Origin: Hoplostethus atlanticus
Taxonomy: Eukaryota; Chordata; Actinopteri; Trachichthyiformes; Trachichthyidae
Length of the DNA: 64,000 nt
Assembly: GCA_034670405.1 (NCBI GenBank)
Contig: JAXDDX010000049.1
Coordinates: 868,001-932,000 of the forward strand
Reading direction: 5' to 3'
The notes under the pieces are model-generated. The model saw nothing but the letters and a program-made list of their open reading frames with translations, did not search any database and was not told the origin of the DNA. The position numbers and the translations under genes were made by a program. Every line of letters begins with the position of its first letter. Within the stretch, counting starts at the first letter, position 1. Positions 1 through 11,758 of this stretch are shown here, piece by piece.

Positions 1-1994
1 AAATATGGATTGTCTTATTTTTGACATTTGAGATAAGATAGATAGTAAGGAGCTTTCAGGCATGATGGGAGGCATGTGGTGTTTTCACAGATCTTTTATT
101 CACACTAGCACCCTTTTGTGTTCATAGAAACAGCCTGAGTCTGTATTTCTGTATTTCTGTAAGGCATGAGTTTGGTGGTCAGCACCATGGCCACATATGA
201 GGACACTGAGGTGCAGACTATTTTTTTCATCAAAATAAATTCGCTCAGCAGGTGTCCTTCCTGGCAAATCCCCACATCTGATTCATAATAACTGGGGTGC
301 TGTGATCCTTGAAATTACAGGCCTGTAGTCATTTTGCAGTTTGAAATGGACAGAAACTTTGGCAATCTGTTGGAAAATGACAGCAAATTGTTTTGAAATG
401 GCCAGACTTTAGACCCCATGTTAAGGGTTTGAATATGTGGGCCTCACTATAAATTTGTGTCTGGTTCCTGTTGGGGTTTGTATACTGAAGGTTCTGTAAA
501 CATAATGGATCACCAGTTTCAGAAGAACATTTATTTCTGTCTTGCCACATAGGCCTATAGTATTCTCTCTGACACACACACTCATTTTTTCTCTCTCTCT
601 ATTGTACGTGACAAATACCACTGCCACATCCATTCTCCTTTGTTTTGTTAGATAACAACAGCATTCCTAGCATTCAAGCAGCATCCCAGCTTACTTGATG
701 AAAGTGCTTACTGACGCCTTTTTTTGATTGACTCCAATGGATACATCCTGTCCCCCTTTAGAAGCACTTTTCCTTTTCCTCATCCCTACAGCGCCGAGTC
801 ATGATCGGAGCACTCCTTGGAGGATAGTCCGGATACCTGTTTGCTAGGCTAACGGGAGTTTGTGTGTGTGTGTCTATGTGAGGTGTGAGGTACAGGAAGA
901 CCTGTTGGTCATCATGAGCTCAGAGGAAAGGTTATAATAACAGGACTGAGCTATGGTTGTAGCAACACGTCCTGTATCCTGTTGTGTCTACATGCTCCAG
1001 CATTTTCAGACTGTTTTCTGTATATAAAAGTTTTCCCTTCTGCATTTTTGAAAGCTTTGCTAAGTTATTTCTGTGTGTGTGTTACGTGTGTGTCCTTGAC
1101 TATTCATGTTGTCAGTCTGCTCACCAGTAAGGAATACTAATATCCAATTCACCTCATTGCAAAGTGCATCTTCCAGATACAACATAATCAAGAGAATATA
1201 CAGTGTAATGCAATATATACTACAATGTAACATTTCTTAGTTTAATTTCTTATTTGTCCATGTACTTACACATGTACATTTTGATGTATAAAGAAAGATG
1301 TTTGTGCTAAAATATAGTGGTAGGATAAATTGAAACGCATACATACAGTGCATGATGGATGACAAACGTAAATTAAAAGACTTGTCAATGGATAAAAAGT
1401 GGTTTACTAATGTGTCTGCTGTGGGTGAGCTGTGTCTGTCATCATTCAGTGTTTAGCACTCATCATAAAGCAGTCAACATAAACTATGGACTCTGGATTG
1501 TATACATCAGGGTGAATAGAGGTGAACCAGAAAGGCTGTGTACAGTGCAGGCTGCCCCGGAGTATGCATTGTACATTTAAGATGTTTAAGATGTTTTGAC
1601 AGTTCCTGTAATTACCAGCAGAAACGATCTCATCTCTTTATGTGATGAGAGGATTGGCAGAAAAAAAACAGCAACAACTCTAGATTAGTAAAAGGTATAT
1701 TTTCTTACCCTAGATAATGCTTGTTGCCTATTGGCACTTAAAGTATTGTATGCCAACACGTTAGCATGTGCACAGGACAGAGGACAGAGATGTCTACCAG
1801 AGACACAAGAGATGATGCTACTGCTATCATAACATACAGTATAAAAGGGAAGTCAGTATAGCTATTTATGGCGCCTTTGTTCCTTAATGGCCTCTCATTT
1901 TTAACTAAGTTGACTGGGATGTTTGTTGTTCCTGTTGTGATGGATAAAGAAAAACAAAAACTACAGACAAAGGTCATCCAGTCATGTTGTTTTA
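1..1994. other. 3' flank of ak1, no gene recognised
   Basis: No protein-coding exon could be supported on either strand. The segment is AT-rich with short TG runs near 860-880 and 1070-1090. It should contain the 3' untranslated region of ak1, which is transcribed leftward from 1994, but I saw no AATAAA (plus-strand TTTATT) in the first several hundred bases downstream of the stop, so the transcript end is unresolved. Confidence 0.5.
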
Positions 1995-2060
1995 CTACAG
2001 TGCATCAATAGCCTTGGCAACCAGGCTGAAGACCTCATCCACTGGCAGCTCAGAGTCAAC
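1995..2060 (-). CDS. ak1: ak1 last coding exon
   Basis: Encodes [21 protein letters not shown] followed by TAG at 1997-1995. The acceptor AG is at 2062-2061 and the intron is phase 0. It forms the C-terminal helix of the kinase. The protein ends at Leu, one residue shorter than the usual terminal Lys of AK1 orthologues. Confidence 0.93.
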   Translation of the reverse strand, partial: VDSELPVDEVFSLVAKAIDAL

Positions 2061-4114
2061 CTAGGCAAAGAGACAGAGACATTTTATATGTGACATGATA
2101 TATACAAGATGTGACAGAAGATTAGCAACCTATTCACAATTGTACAATTTTCTGGCTCCACACACTCACCTTCCTGACAATGCCGCGGGTCTCATAATGG
2201 GCTATGACCGGCTCAGTGGCTTTGTAATACAAGTCTAGGCGCTTCTTGATGGTCTCCTCATTGTCATCAGCACGGCCGCTCGTCTCACCGCGCTTCATAA
2301 GCCTCTTGACCATGGTATCTCCTTTAGCATCAACGTACAGCAGCAGGCAGGGTTTGCCGATCTGGTGAGAGACAAAAGTTCATTCATTCATTCAACTGTT
2401 CTCTGTGATCGTGAGTAAATGGGCCAGATTGGAAAGGCCTTCTTAAGAATAACGTGTCCTACCTTCTTCTCAAACTCCTCACCCTGCTTCACCTCACGGG
2501 GGTAGCCATCAATGAGGAAGCCCTTAGAGACATCAGCTTTGGCGATCATGGCTTCCTTGATCATGTCCAAGACTGTGTCCTGAAAGCAGAACCAAAACAT
2601 TCTGCTCAAACCTCCACACTGATATGGAAAATATTGATATTGAAAAATGCATTTCAAGAACAGAGAAATTTTGCTGCCATCTGTGTACAAATTTTGGTTC
2701 CTACAGCCAAGTGGATAATGACAGTGAAAATGACTGTTACTTTTTTAGTATATCTGTAGGTGCAAAACATTAATTTGCCAAAATGTATTTAATAAATCAA
2801 ACATGCATGTGAAACATTACTACTCATTACTGTTTAAGTTGTGGTTGTAATATTTTTTTGGTTCATGAATTAGAAATGTGCTAGTATATCTGTTGATAAA
2901 TGAGCCAATTATATTTTTTTAATCTTATATCTAACAAGTATTTAGTGTCGCTATTTAAAATGTTAATTGCATGATTTATGTGTATGTGGGGTTTAATATA
3001 GTCCCACTCTCACCAGTGGCACAAGCTCTCCCTTCTGCATGATGGCCTGGAGCTGCTTGCCCCTCTCAGAGCCAGAAGCCACCTCAGCACGCAGCAGATC
3101 CCCAGATGACAGGTGGGTGTAGCCATACTTAGCCACAACCTTCTCACACTGGGTGCCCTTACCAGAGCCAGGCCCGCCTGAAAAGGACACACACAAGATG
3201 ACAATAAGTTTATGATAAATGTGTAGCTAGCTATTACAATGTGTTAGAGTGGTGCAAGGTGAGACCTCTTGAACGGCATCTCACTATTTAGAATGCAAAA
3301 TGTAAATCTACTCACCCACAACAAAGATGATCTTGGAGTCTTTAATTTTTTCTGAAATCAGCATGTAAAGAGCAGATTGTGAGTCCAGTATTTGTGCATA
3401 ATATAACAAAGCTTTCTTCTAACCAAAAGTTAAATTCTCTAGCTAAGGATTTGGGTTACAAACCATCTTGAGAGATGAATGTGGAGCAACGACGTGTGTC
3501 TGTGTCAGAGCAAAGGTCTGTGCTTGCCTCAGTGGTAGAACACCCATTTCCCATGATTTTTTGTGTCAGGAGCACTGAGCTGAAACTCCTGATTGACTAG
3601 GCTGTGCTGACTGCTTGCACTAGTGTAGGTTTGTGCCTTGCTATTACTCAAACACAGTGTTGCCATGGCAACTGTTGTTATCTCAGAATGTTGTGTGGCA
3701 AGGTAAACTGTAGTATAACTGGTCACAGTGAGCTGTGGGTCTGAAGTTTGTCTGAATCTCACATGTACAGAAAAAAAAATTAAAATTAAAAATGTTTGGA
3801 CAGTGATGTGTATTTTATTGTTTTCAACTCTTGTTGAAAGCCTAAAGTATCTATTTGTGTAACATGGTTGTTGATTATTTGCGACGGTATAATAATTAAT
3901 TAAGCACCATACATATTCTTTTCCCACTATTAAAATCTTTAATATAAAAAGCCAGACCTAAATAGTGTTCTGAAAAATCACCAAAGGAGGGCAGTATAAC
4001 CCAAGAAAACACAATTGGTCTATCTGTGCCATGCGTTTTAGATCCATTTCTACATCACTCATTAATCAAGCATCAATACCTTCAATCAAACACAATGTAT
4101 TATATACCTGCCAT
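1995..4114 (-). CDS. ak1: Adenylate kinase 1 (cytosolic, AMP kinase), complete
   Basis: Six coding segments on the minus strand join in phase: 4114-4108, 3351-3316, 3177-3014, 2579-2463, 2361-2170 and 2060-1995 (582 nt, 193 residues plus TAG). The enzyme interconverts ATP plus AMP with two ADP in the cytosol and buffers the adenylate pool, especially in muscle, as known for the family. The N-terminus reads [16 protein letters not shown]. The P-loop GGPGSGKGT spans residues 15-23 with K21; the AMP-site region follows ([13 protein letters not shown]), then [10 protein letters not shown] and the lid segment [14 protein letters not shown]. Length matches the 194-residue vertebrate AK1. Every junction has AG/GT. 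The start ATG at 4114-4112 lies in a segment with an acceptor at 4147, so an upstream noncoding exon exists; see the TATA site near 8945. Identification is by whole-length similarity to vertebrate AK1. Confidence 0.96.
2170..2361 (-). CDS. ak1: ak1 exon with lid domain
   Basis: 192 nt, phase 0 to phase 0, 64 residues from [12 protein letters not shown] to GIVRK. It contains the mobile lid ([18 protein letters not shown]) with the arginines that bind phosphates in this family. Acceptor AG at 2363-2362; donor GTGAGT begins at 2169. Confidence 0.95.
2463..2579 (-). CDS. ak1: ak1 exon with GYPR motif
   Basis: 117 nt, 39 residues, phase 0 at both ends. It encodes [11 protein letters not shown] through [19 protein letters not shown]. 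The D-G-x-P-R element is the adenylate kinase signature that contacts AMP. Acceptor AG at 2581-2580, donor GTAGGA from 2462. Confidence 0.95.
3014..3177 (-). CDS. ak1: ak1 exon with P-loop and AMP-binding helix
   Basis: 164 nt. The phase 1 acceptor splits a glycine of the P-loop (G|GC GGG CCT). It encodes [14 protein letters not shown], then [19 protein letters not shown] and ends KGELVPL at a phase 0 donor (GTGAGA). The P-loop lysine is residue 21, as in human AK1. Confidence 0.95.
3316..3351 (-). CDS. ak1: ak1 short exon, first beta strand
   Basis: A 36-nt exon encoding [11 protein letters not shown], with split codons at both ends (phase 1). Acceptor AG at 3353-3352 and donor GTGAGT from 3315. 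It is too short to be found by ORF scanning, but it is needed to join MAE to the P-loop. Confidence 0.92.
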
Positions 4115-4146
4115 TGTGATGAGTTAGCTGAAGGGTTTTCCTTTAA
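4108..4146 (-). CDS. ak1: ak1 start-codon exon (7 coding nt plus 5' UTR)
   Basis: The ATG at 4114-4112 is followed by GCA G and a donor GTATAT from 4107. Bases 4146-4115 would be untranslated leader, bounded upstream by an acceptor CTTTCAG ending at 4147. The start is chosen because M-A-E joins in frame to the KIKD exon, matching the MADKIKD-type N-terminus of fish AK1. The 5' edge at 4146 is inferred from the acceptor only. Confidence 0.8.
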
Positions 4147-4550
4147 CTGAAAGAGACAGAGAAAGGGAAATAAGTGCAGTGAAGCAGATGTTTTGACAAG
4201 GGCAGACAACCTGTTGAATTGAAGTGTTATATACATAGTCTGTTCAGTGCCTCTCTACTTAAGAACATTCAAAAGAACACTTTCATTTCCATAGTGAAGT
4301 GCGATTGCAATCATCAGGAAGCCCTATTGCTATTCATGTCTCTTCAGTAGACCTTTCACTCAGCTACAGTTTCTTGTAAGTACAATGTCCAACACAACAC
4401 TAAATCACTCTTCAAATGACAGGCTCATTGTTATCTGAAGAATACTTTTTGTAATGTTGTAAATGCGAATGTTTTACATGTTTTAAGTATTATTTTAACA
4501 GAATATATATCATTTGATATCATTCTTTTTAGAATTTTAAGACTGTATGA

Positions 4551-4746
4551 CAGTGGTTTCCAATCATGTGCCATGGAGGGCCGAGAGTATGCAGGTTTTC
4601 ACTCCAACCAAAAACTACACCAGGTGATTAACACACCTTCAACCAGAGAGGAGGGACTAATCAGTGAAATCACCTGGTGTAGTTTTTGGTTGGAGTGAAA
4701 ACCTGCATACTCTCGGCCCTCTATGGCACATGATTGGACACCACTG
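4551..4746. mobile_element. hAT-like MITE (196 bp) with 8-bp target duplication
   Basis: The two ends are near-perfect inverted repeats of about 76 bp (4551-4626 and 4671-4746), both starting CAGTGGT(T/G)TCCAATCATG, around a centre of about 44 bp. The 8 bases on the left (CTGTATGA) and on the right (CTTTATGA) differ at one position. An 8-bp target duplication plus CAG...CTG ends is typical of hAT transposons. There is no transposase frame, so it was mobilised in trans. Confidence 0.85.
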
Positions 4747-6246
4747 CTTTATGATGTGAATGAACTGGGGCCTGAAGCAAGTTCAACATAGTCAGGGTAT
4801 CTTTGCGATAGCTGGCTTCACAAAACCAAACAATGGTTATCCCGGATAACTGGTCTCACAGAGGTCTCAACTCACTCAGTCAACTCAGGCTTGTCCAATA
4901 TAATGAGCCTGATCACGTGAAAGCGGTGGTATGTGTAACAAATCCAGACGTAATGTAACATATTTAAAATAATATAGCCACAACAGGGGATGTGGAGTTC
5001 AAGCCCAAATGGACAAATGTTCATTTGGGTGGCAATGCATGTTTAGAAAATGGTACTTGACATAGTTCTTACATTTTATTACAATTGGACAACTGGTGAG
5101 TTCTAAACATTTTCCCACTTAGCCAAGAGAGTTGTCAAGTTCAGCCGTTAATCATGGCTACACTGTTGATCAGTGTAGGTACATTTATATTGGATCTTCT
5201 AGGTCTGCTTGAGCTGGCCAAGGCCAAGCCTATCTAAAAAACAAACCTGTTCTGCAAAAAACTTAAAATGTGTAATGCATATGTGTACCAAGCGGTGTGT
5301 CAATCCGCAAATCATGGCCTTTTAAAGGTCAAAATATTTGACTAATGTTTGATTTGTTAGTGTGCCACAAGTATAAACTGCTGAACATAATCTGGTGTAA
5401 TAGTTGTCTCTAATAAAAACACCTAAATGCCCGAGCAGGGTCATCTATAGACCCACAAAGCTAATTGATTTTTATAAATCGTGGTGTTCAGTAACATGTT
5501 CAGTTAAAATGTACAGTAAGAAAAATGTGACTTATATTATCTCATTCCTTTCCTAGCAGTTATTTTATCACTAGCTGCACGGCTTCTATCAAAAGAGTGT
5601 AGGTAGATTTTGACCTGCTCCATAAAAGAACCAAAATACATGCAGACTTCTCCTGGACATCCAAGTTCAATTCCTGATGTCTTGTTTAAATTCAAACGTA
5701 AATATAATTTTTTAATTTGTCTTTTGTAAAAAAATACATTTCACCCATCAAGAGCTTTAGATTGATGTATAGAATTAATTTAAATCAGAATGCCATGTAA
5801 GCCACCTCTCTAGCTCCAAGTTTATGATATCCAGTTCTCCACCTTTACGTTACAGAGATATCCACCTTTACATGCAGTTACACAGAGTCCAATTTATTCT
5901 GGGCAAACACTTCACAGTGTTTATACTGATTCTAGACTAGATTTTGGCCATTGTGGCTACTTTTCAAGGTTAAGCAGATTTTGGAGAGGATTTATGGTCA
6001 ACACAGACTATTCTTCAATGTGAAAAGGATGTGTCCCTATCTTGTGGAAAGGCATGTTCAAAGGCATGTTCAGATACCTCTGGCACTAGCACGCCCATGA
6101 TAAGTGATTAACTACTTGGATTAGAGGCAGCAGATCCTCCAGTTACTCATGTCCAAAAAAGGCGAGCTACAATTAATAGCTGATTAAATATCATCTCTTT
6201 GTGTTATATGAGAAACTTGGGTAGTATAGCAGTACAGGACAGACAG

Positions 6247-6271
6247 ACACACACACACACACACACACACA
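6247..6271. repeat. (AC)n microsatellite
   Basis: A 25-bp uninterrupted AC tract preceded by an imperfect GACA run. Confidence 0.9.
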
Positions 6272-7412
6272 GATAGACACTCTACATAAGCTCACTGTGG
6301 TCTGAGTTCTGTGGAACAAGATTAAGTACGACAGAGGGAAAAGGTTATTTTCTCAGGTTACTTGGTGACTCCTGGCTTGGGTTTTAAGTGTCCTGGCATG
6401 ATCCTCTTGGAGAAAAAGAACATACAGGTGCAACACTTAAATAACATTTGATGTAAGACATGTGTCTTTATAATGGGGATATGGGTATTTATAATATTGG
6501 CATGCATGTCAGTCCATGTAATGGTATGATATCCATGATATTATATTTATTGTTGATGGGTTACTATTACATGTTGCATGCATACTTTACATGTCACACA
6601 GTGCAAGAGTGGGAAAGTGATATTATATTGCATTTAACACATTAAACAAAGGGTTGAATATGGTCACGTGACAACGAGGCTGTTTGCTCACTGGCACATG
6701 TCTACTATCCAAACAAATCTGTTAGTACAGTGCCAGACTGATAAGAATACTTTGAGGGAAGTAAGGTGTTAGAAAGGTGACAAAGTTGTTTCACTATAGC
6801 TAAAGTTGAAACCAGACATTAGAAATATGTGAATGGCAGAGAAGGAGAGAAATATCCACAGAGAAACATAATGTGACATCTTGGTGGTAAATAAGTGTGT
6901 TTGTGTCTTCAGTGTTAAGAGTTGCTCTCTGTTTTACCATGAAAATGTGACTTTGCAGGGTATATGCCAAAGTTAAAAACACTACTGATTGTAATTTAAC
7001 ACATCATTCAGTACTGGTGTTGGTGCTTCTCAGGTGGCTGGTTTTATGTTAGGGGCCAATAACCCCGTGGTGTTTGTAAATGTCATTTGGAGGTATGCGT
7101 CTGAGTCAGCACGGAGCCTGTTTGGGAATCCCACACTCTGGCCTATTATGGTACCATCTTCAGGCTCTCTCTTCGGCATGCCAAGCATGTTCTGGTTCTA
7201 ATATGGTGAAAACCAGGTACTACCTACACAGCTGGCTTTAGTATTATGTATAGTGGTAATGCTAAACATTAAATATGTCCCAGTATGGAAATGGTGCACA
7301 ATACTGTGTGAAATTATGGAATGCATGGAAGCTTACTATCCATTGAATAATGAAATCCGGGGTGCAGCTCCAATACATTCTCCAACAGAAAGTGTATTAC
7401 TATTGTTGGGAA

Positions 7413-7467
7413 GTCATGTGAGATGTGGTAAGAATTGAGTGTCATGTGAGATGTGGTAAGAATTGAG
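7413..7467. repeat. 28-bp tandem duplication
   Basis: The unit starting GTCATGTGAGATGTGGTAAG occurs twice head to tail (7413-7440 and 7441-7467) with no mismatch over the shared length, which suggests a recent slippage or duplication. Confidence 0.85.
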
Positions 7468-8823
7468 ACTTTCTAATTTGTGGACAAAGCCTTGTCAATG
7501 TTGTGACAGGATCACTTGGTTGGATGTATATTGTCCCCTTTAAAACACACAAATATCTTACAGCTACATAAATAATTCAGTATGCAATGTACAGTGAGTA
7601 TGTACATGTATACAGAGTACATTTTGAGCAGAATGTAAGCACACACTTTAGAGAACTCAGTATTTGGCGCCAAGGTCAAGTTCATCCAGTGTTCCCAAAT
7701 CTACCGATTCAGTTCACCTGTAGAGAAGCATTTAAAGAACATGTGGTTTTAGGTGCTTTGTGATGCTAATCCTAAATTTGAACTGTAAGGATATTTGATT
7801 CACCACAATCCCCACCCTCACTCCTTTTTCCCCCATCTCACCATCATGCGTTATTACTGTTTTTCAAACATGCAGGCTAGCTATAAAAAGACCCTGTCAG
7901 TCTGCAGCTGTTCTGGGATAGCATATCAACCACTCTAAAAAGCATGTGAGGAGGGGGCCTGCATGGGCTTACCCTAACTGGAAGTGAATGCAATGTATTT
8001 AGCTGTAAGCACTTTATCCATTATTACAATTGCAGTCTCTGTTCACTCTCGACAGTTGTAATGCTATGCACCTTTGATGAGGGTACTGTCTCTTTAAGGG
8101 AGAACAGAAGACCTTCTTGACGTCAGTGCAGTGTCAGTTAAGATATTCTGTGTTGTTTTGAAGGGATGGGGAGAGAGATGCACTCTTAGTTGGGACTATT
8201 ATTTCACTGAATGTAAAGGGATCCATGTTGGTGTATGTGTTGTATGTATGGCGGTCAGCCCCAAACCAACTGTGAACGAAGCATGGCAGTGAAATTAAAA
8301 GGCCAATGCAACTTGAGCTGGTGTCACATGATGGGTCTAGGCAATTAAGAGGCAGAGGAGCATGTAGGTAGTATATGTAGGAGTGTGTCATGAGGCATGA
8401 ATGAGAAACAATGACATTGATATATTTTGAGCAGAAATAATCATTCAGATATATAAATTCTCCAATCCAATTCATCTCGTATTCACTATGGATAGCACTC
8501 AGAATGACACTTGAATGACAAGCGGTGCCAGGATCTGCACTATGCAGAAATGCCTGATGAGCTGACAATGTCCATTACTTATCCAAAACAGTGTGCCTAA
8601 AGAAAGAGCCTCAAGAAATCAGATGCCACTCAATTTGCCATTCTACACTGTCTGCTTCTCTTACTCACTCTCTCCATTCCATCAAACAGCCCTGCCCACT
8701 CTCTCTGCCCACTCTCTCTCTCTGAGATCTTTTTATTCTCCACTCCTTCCGACAGAATTAGATCCAATCGGTGCCATTTCCTGCCTACTCTTTCTCTATG
8801 GAGTCTTTGTCCTCTGTACTGAC

Positions 8824-8920
8824 CTCTCTTTCGCGGCGTGGCTCTAGATCCCAGTGCAAGGGGCTGCTGTCCCTGGATCCCTGTGTGCGTCTGAGCAGTC
8901 GTCTCTGCTGCACGGCAGCC
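8824..8920 (-). ncRNA. ak1: Candidate noncoding first exon of ak1
   Basis: A GC-rich island in AT-rich surroundings. On the minus strand it starts about 25-30 bp downstream of a TATA box and ends at a GTCAGT donor (from 8823). It would splice to the acceptor at 4147 as ak1 5' UTR. No other minus-strand gene is available for this promoter. The transcription start, the exon 3' edge and the link to ak1 are all inferred. Confidence 0.45.
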
Positions 8921-8940
8921 CTCCCTCCCCCATGCAGTGC

Positions 8941-8949
8941 CTTTTTATA
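8941..8949 (-). promoter_or_regulatory. ak1: TATA box, candidate ak1 promoter
   Basis: The minus strand reads GAGCTATAAAAAGGCACTG, a strong TATA consensus. It is preceded by GCAGGTTGAGCAGGCTGAGC and followed by a GC-rich, CAG-rich leader. Position and orientation fit transcription toward ak1, a muscle-rich enzyme whose vertebrate gene has a noncoding first exon (established knowledge). Confidence 0.5.
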
Positions 8950-9000
8950 GCTCAGCTCAGCCTGCTCAACCTGCATTGCATTCTGGGTAAGAGGGAGCAA

Positions 9001-11557
9001 GAACAGATGAGGAGAGTGAGGGAGAGAGAGAAAGGGAGAAAGAGGAAGAGTTAGGGGGAAGTGAGAACCGAAAGGAGAGAAGGGGAGGGCTGTGCCTGTA
9101 TGCTCACTACCGTAAATATTGGTTCATGTCGTTAGTTGATGAGGGGCTCCATGTGAATATGAGTTCACTGTAGCTTCCTTTTAAACTTTCACTTTTTGCA
9201 CTTCATGTACACTTGTGAGTTGTTTTGTAGATGAGCAGTATGTATGTGCGTAAGGGGAGATAAGGGAGAGACTATGATGGAATGAGGAATGAGGAAGTCT
9301 GTTAAAAAGGGGCCGATTATCAGCTAACAGCAGATTGATGCTATTGTTCCTTTAATATGGACTGTATTAACTGACAGACAAATGAATGTGTAGCCACGGG
9401 CTTGGTAGCAGGCTGATCTGTAGAGCGTCTGGTCCAGCAATACTGGACACAGGAAACATTTTGTTCTTGTATGGGTGTCGGTCTGATTATTATGATACAG
9501 GAGTTGTTTATACAGCATGTACATATGGAAATAAAATATCAGGGAGGGGAAGGGAGGACAAATGCAATGTTGCATCTTGATTTATGCAACAAAAAGGACA
9601 ATGTCCCAAGTGTAAGATGAGTAAATAACATTGCCTTTCATTGCATTATTTCCATTGTTACTTAATCTTGGTTATGCAAACCAAAATGAGGAAATGAAAT
9701 TGTTTGGTCAGTCATTTGTGCACTGTTCAACCAAAGAAACCGAACAAACCTGTTCTCTGTGAATGTAGGTGATCTTACCTGGGTGCTGGTGCTTCATGTT
9801 CCTTGAGTCATTTTCGTAAGCTTGAAAATGTGAGAAATTGTCTGCAACTAATATTGGTGTAATCACAATAATGCGGATACAAATTGGCCCCATGCCTTTC
9901 CATTTAGCCACCTAGCCATAATAAAATGCCAGCAGAGCCAAATAAAACATCTGAAACATTTTATTAAAAGCATGGGGGACATCTTCACATCCTTAAATGG
10001 AACATAAATACAAAAAATATATATGTACATATTATGGCAGTGACAAATAGAATAGAAGCGTACCAAGTAGTTCTGAAGCATATTGATCCATGAGGAAAAG
10101 AAGGGAAAAAAATGGAAATAGATCATGTATAGGTCCCTATGAGTTGTCTATCAGACAAAGAGAGATGAGTCAAATACGACATTACCACCACATACTTGGT
10201 TTGTGACCCACTGAGTTAAGTTCATGACTCATCCGGGTTCAGAACCCGACATCTCCTAAGTTCATAACCTTTGAGGTACAAAACGGACGTATGCACTACT
10301 TTTGAATGAAGTAAGCCCCAAAGAGAGATCAACAAATTTAGTACCATCATGCAAATGCTTTGTACAGCAAAATGTTCAATGGAAGGCAATTTATTTTTCC
10401 TTCTACAGTTTGTATCTCTCTTTAGTGGATTTTCCCTGTACTTCAGGGGACTCATATAACAACAAATGAATACAAATATACACTAGGCACTAATTGTTTT
10501 TGATGATACACTCTAACCATGACAATCTGCAAATATATGCTAAGTAAATGGTACAGTTAAGAAAAGCTTGAAATAAAATCTGAAATAAGAGGAAAGTGCT
10601 CAAAATCATCATACTTGCTCAAAGTTATCATTATTACCACCTAGTCCTTCAAAATATTCAAGAATATGGAATGCCTTTCATCCCCAATAGACTGCATTCA
10701 ATATATCAGAGTGGTAGTATAATGTTTTCACCACAGGGAGGCAGTGTATCAGCAGAATGAAACTTGCATCATCATGTAATAGCTAGAATTAGCATGGGTT
10801 GACATTGTTCATGGCATCAGACCCTTCAAGATTTGAGACGTCCTTCCTAACCATCTTGTATCCACTGTTTCTAAATGAAATGCAATGGGATTAACCAGTA
10901 GTCTGTTGTCAGCTGTTCAGAACTTTCTGGGCTGCAAAAAGCAATGTGGTCACTTTGAAAGCCTAGCGGAAACATTGATTGGAGCTTGATTCCATAAGCA
11001 TTTTTAAGCTCTAATCTATCAAATAAACAGCTATTTGAAAAGTTTGTTCAATAATCTAGGGTACTGCATACTGTGTAGGTAGACATTTTCCACAAAGATA
11101 ATTGAGGCTGCCATCAGTATGTCAACTATTTCAGTGAATTTGTTGATTTAAATGTCAAATAATTCCATTCCATTTAAGTACTGATGGCCATCTCTAATAC
11201 TGCTTACACAAATAACAACAATGTTTTCCACATTAATCCTTCATTATGTCCCCCGTTACATGCTTCTGAACACATATGACATTGGGAATACAATTTGAGT
11301 CTGAGATCTTCTTTCCCACATGACCTAGCTTAAATTATGCTTGTTTTCCTATTGCATTTACACACATTTAAAACTTAATACATTGAACATTTGACAGGGC
11401 ACCACCTATTGCACATGGGATTTGTCTTGTCATTAAAAACCTAGTTAATTCACCCCTTCAGTGTTCTCCTCAAATGTTGGCTCATCCTTCTTTAATTTCT
11501 TCTGGTTTTATCGTATGTTTTTTTGACATGTAGTTCTGCAGCGTTGTTCGCTAAGTC
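9001..11557. other. ak1-gpsm1 intergenic gap and gpsm1 3' UTR
   Basis: No coding exon seen. The part next to 11557 is the 3' untranslated region of gpsm1. Candidate minus-strand poly(A) signals are ATTAAA at 11496-11491 (only about 60 bases after the stop) and AATAAA near 10390; I cannot tell which is used. Bases 9001-9060 are a purine-rich GA/GGA stretch. Confidence 0.4.
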
Positions 11558-11758
11558 CTAGCTGGAGTATCCACCGGGTGGCTCTGGATCGGGGGACTCA
11601 GGGCTGTCCTGGTCGTCTGTGGGCAGCTGGACACGCTGTTCGTCCATACGCTTAGCCTGCACCCTCTGAATTAGACTGAAGAAATCCTCATCAGGCACTG
11701 TGGGGGCATGTGGGCCTGCTTCTGGTGGGGAGCACCGTTGATCATCAATCCTAGAGGA
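11558..11758 (-). CDS. gpsm1: gpsm1 last exon: end of GoLoco 3, GoLoco 4, C-terminus
   Basis: 201 nt with TAG at 11560-11558. It begins with SSRIDDQR, the second half of GoLoco 3, whose first half is in the previous exon. GoLoco 4 (DEDFFSLIQRVQAKRMDEQR) follows, then an acidic, proline-rich tail ending PEPPGGYSS. Acceptor AG at 11760-11759. Confidence 0.95.
   Translation of the reverse strand, partial: SSRIDDQRCSPPEAGPHAPTVPDEDFFSLIQRVQAKRMDEQRVQLPTDDQDSPESPDPEPPGGYSS

Larger units (their letters stand above)
4147..8823 (-). other. Probable ak1 intron 1
   Basis: About 4.7 kb without a supportable coding exon, between the start-codon exon and a candidate noncoding first exon. It holds a hAT-like MITE (4551-4746), an (AC)n tract (6247-6271) and a 28-bp tandem duplication (7413-7467). 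The short open frames on both strands look random and match nothing I recognise. Confidence 0.5.
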
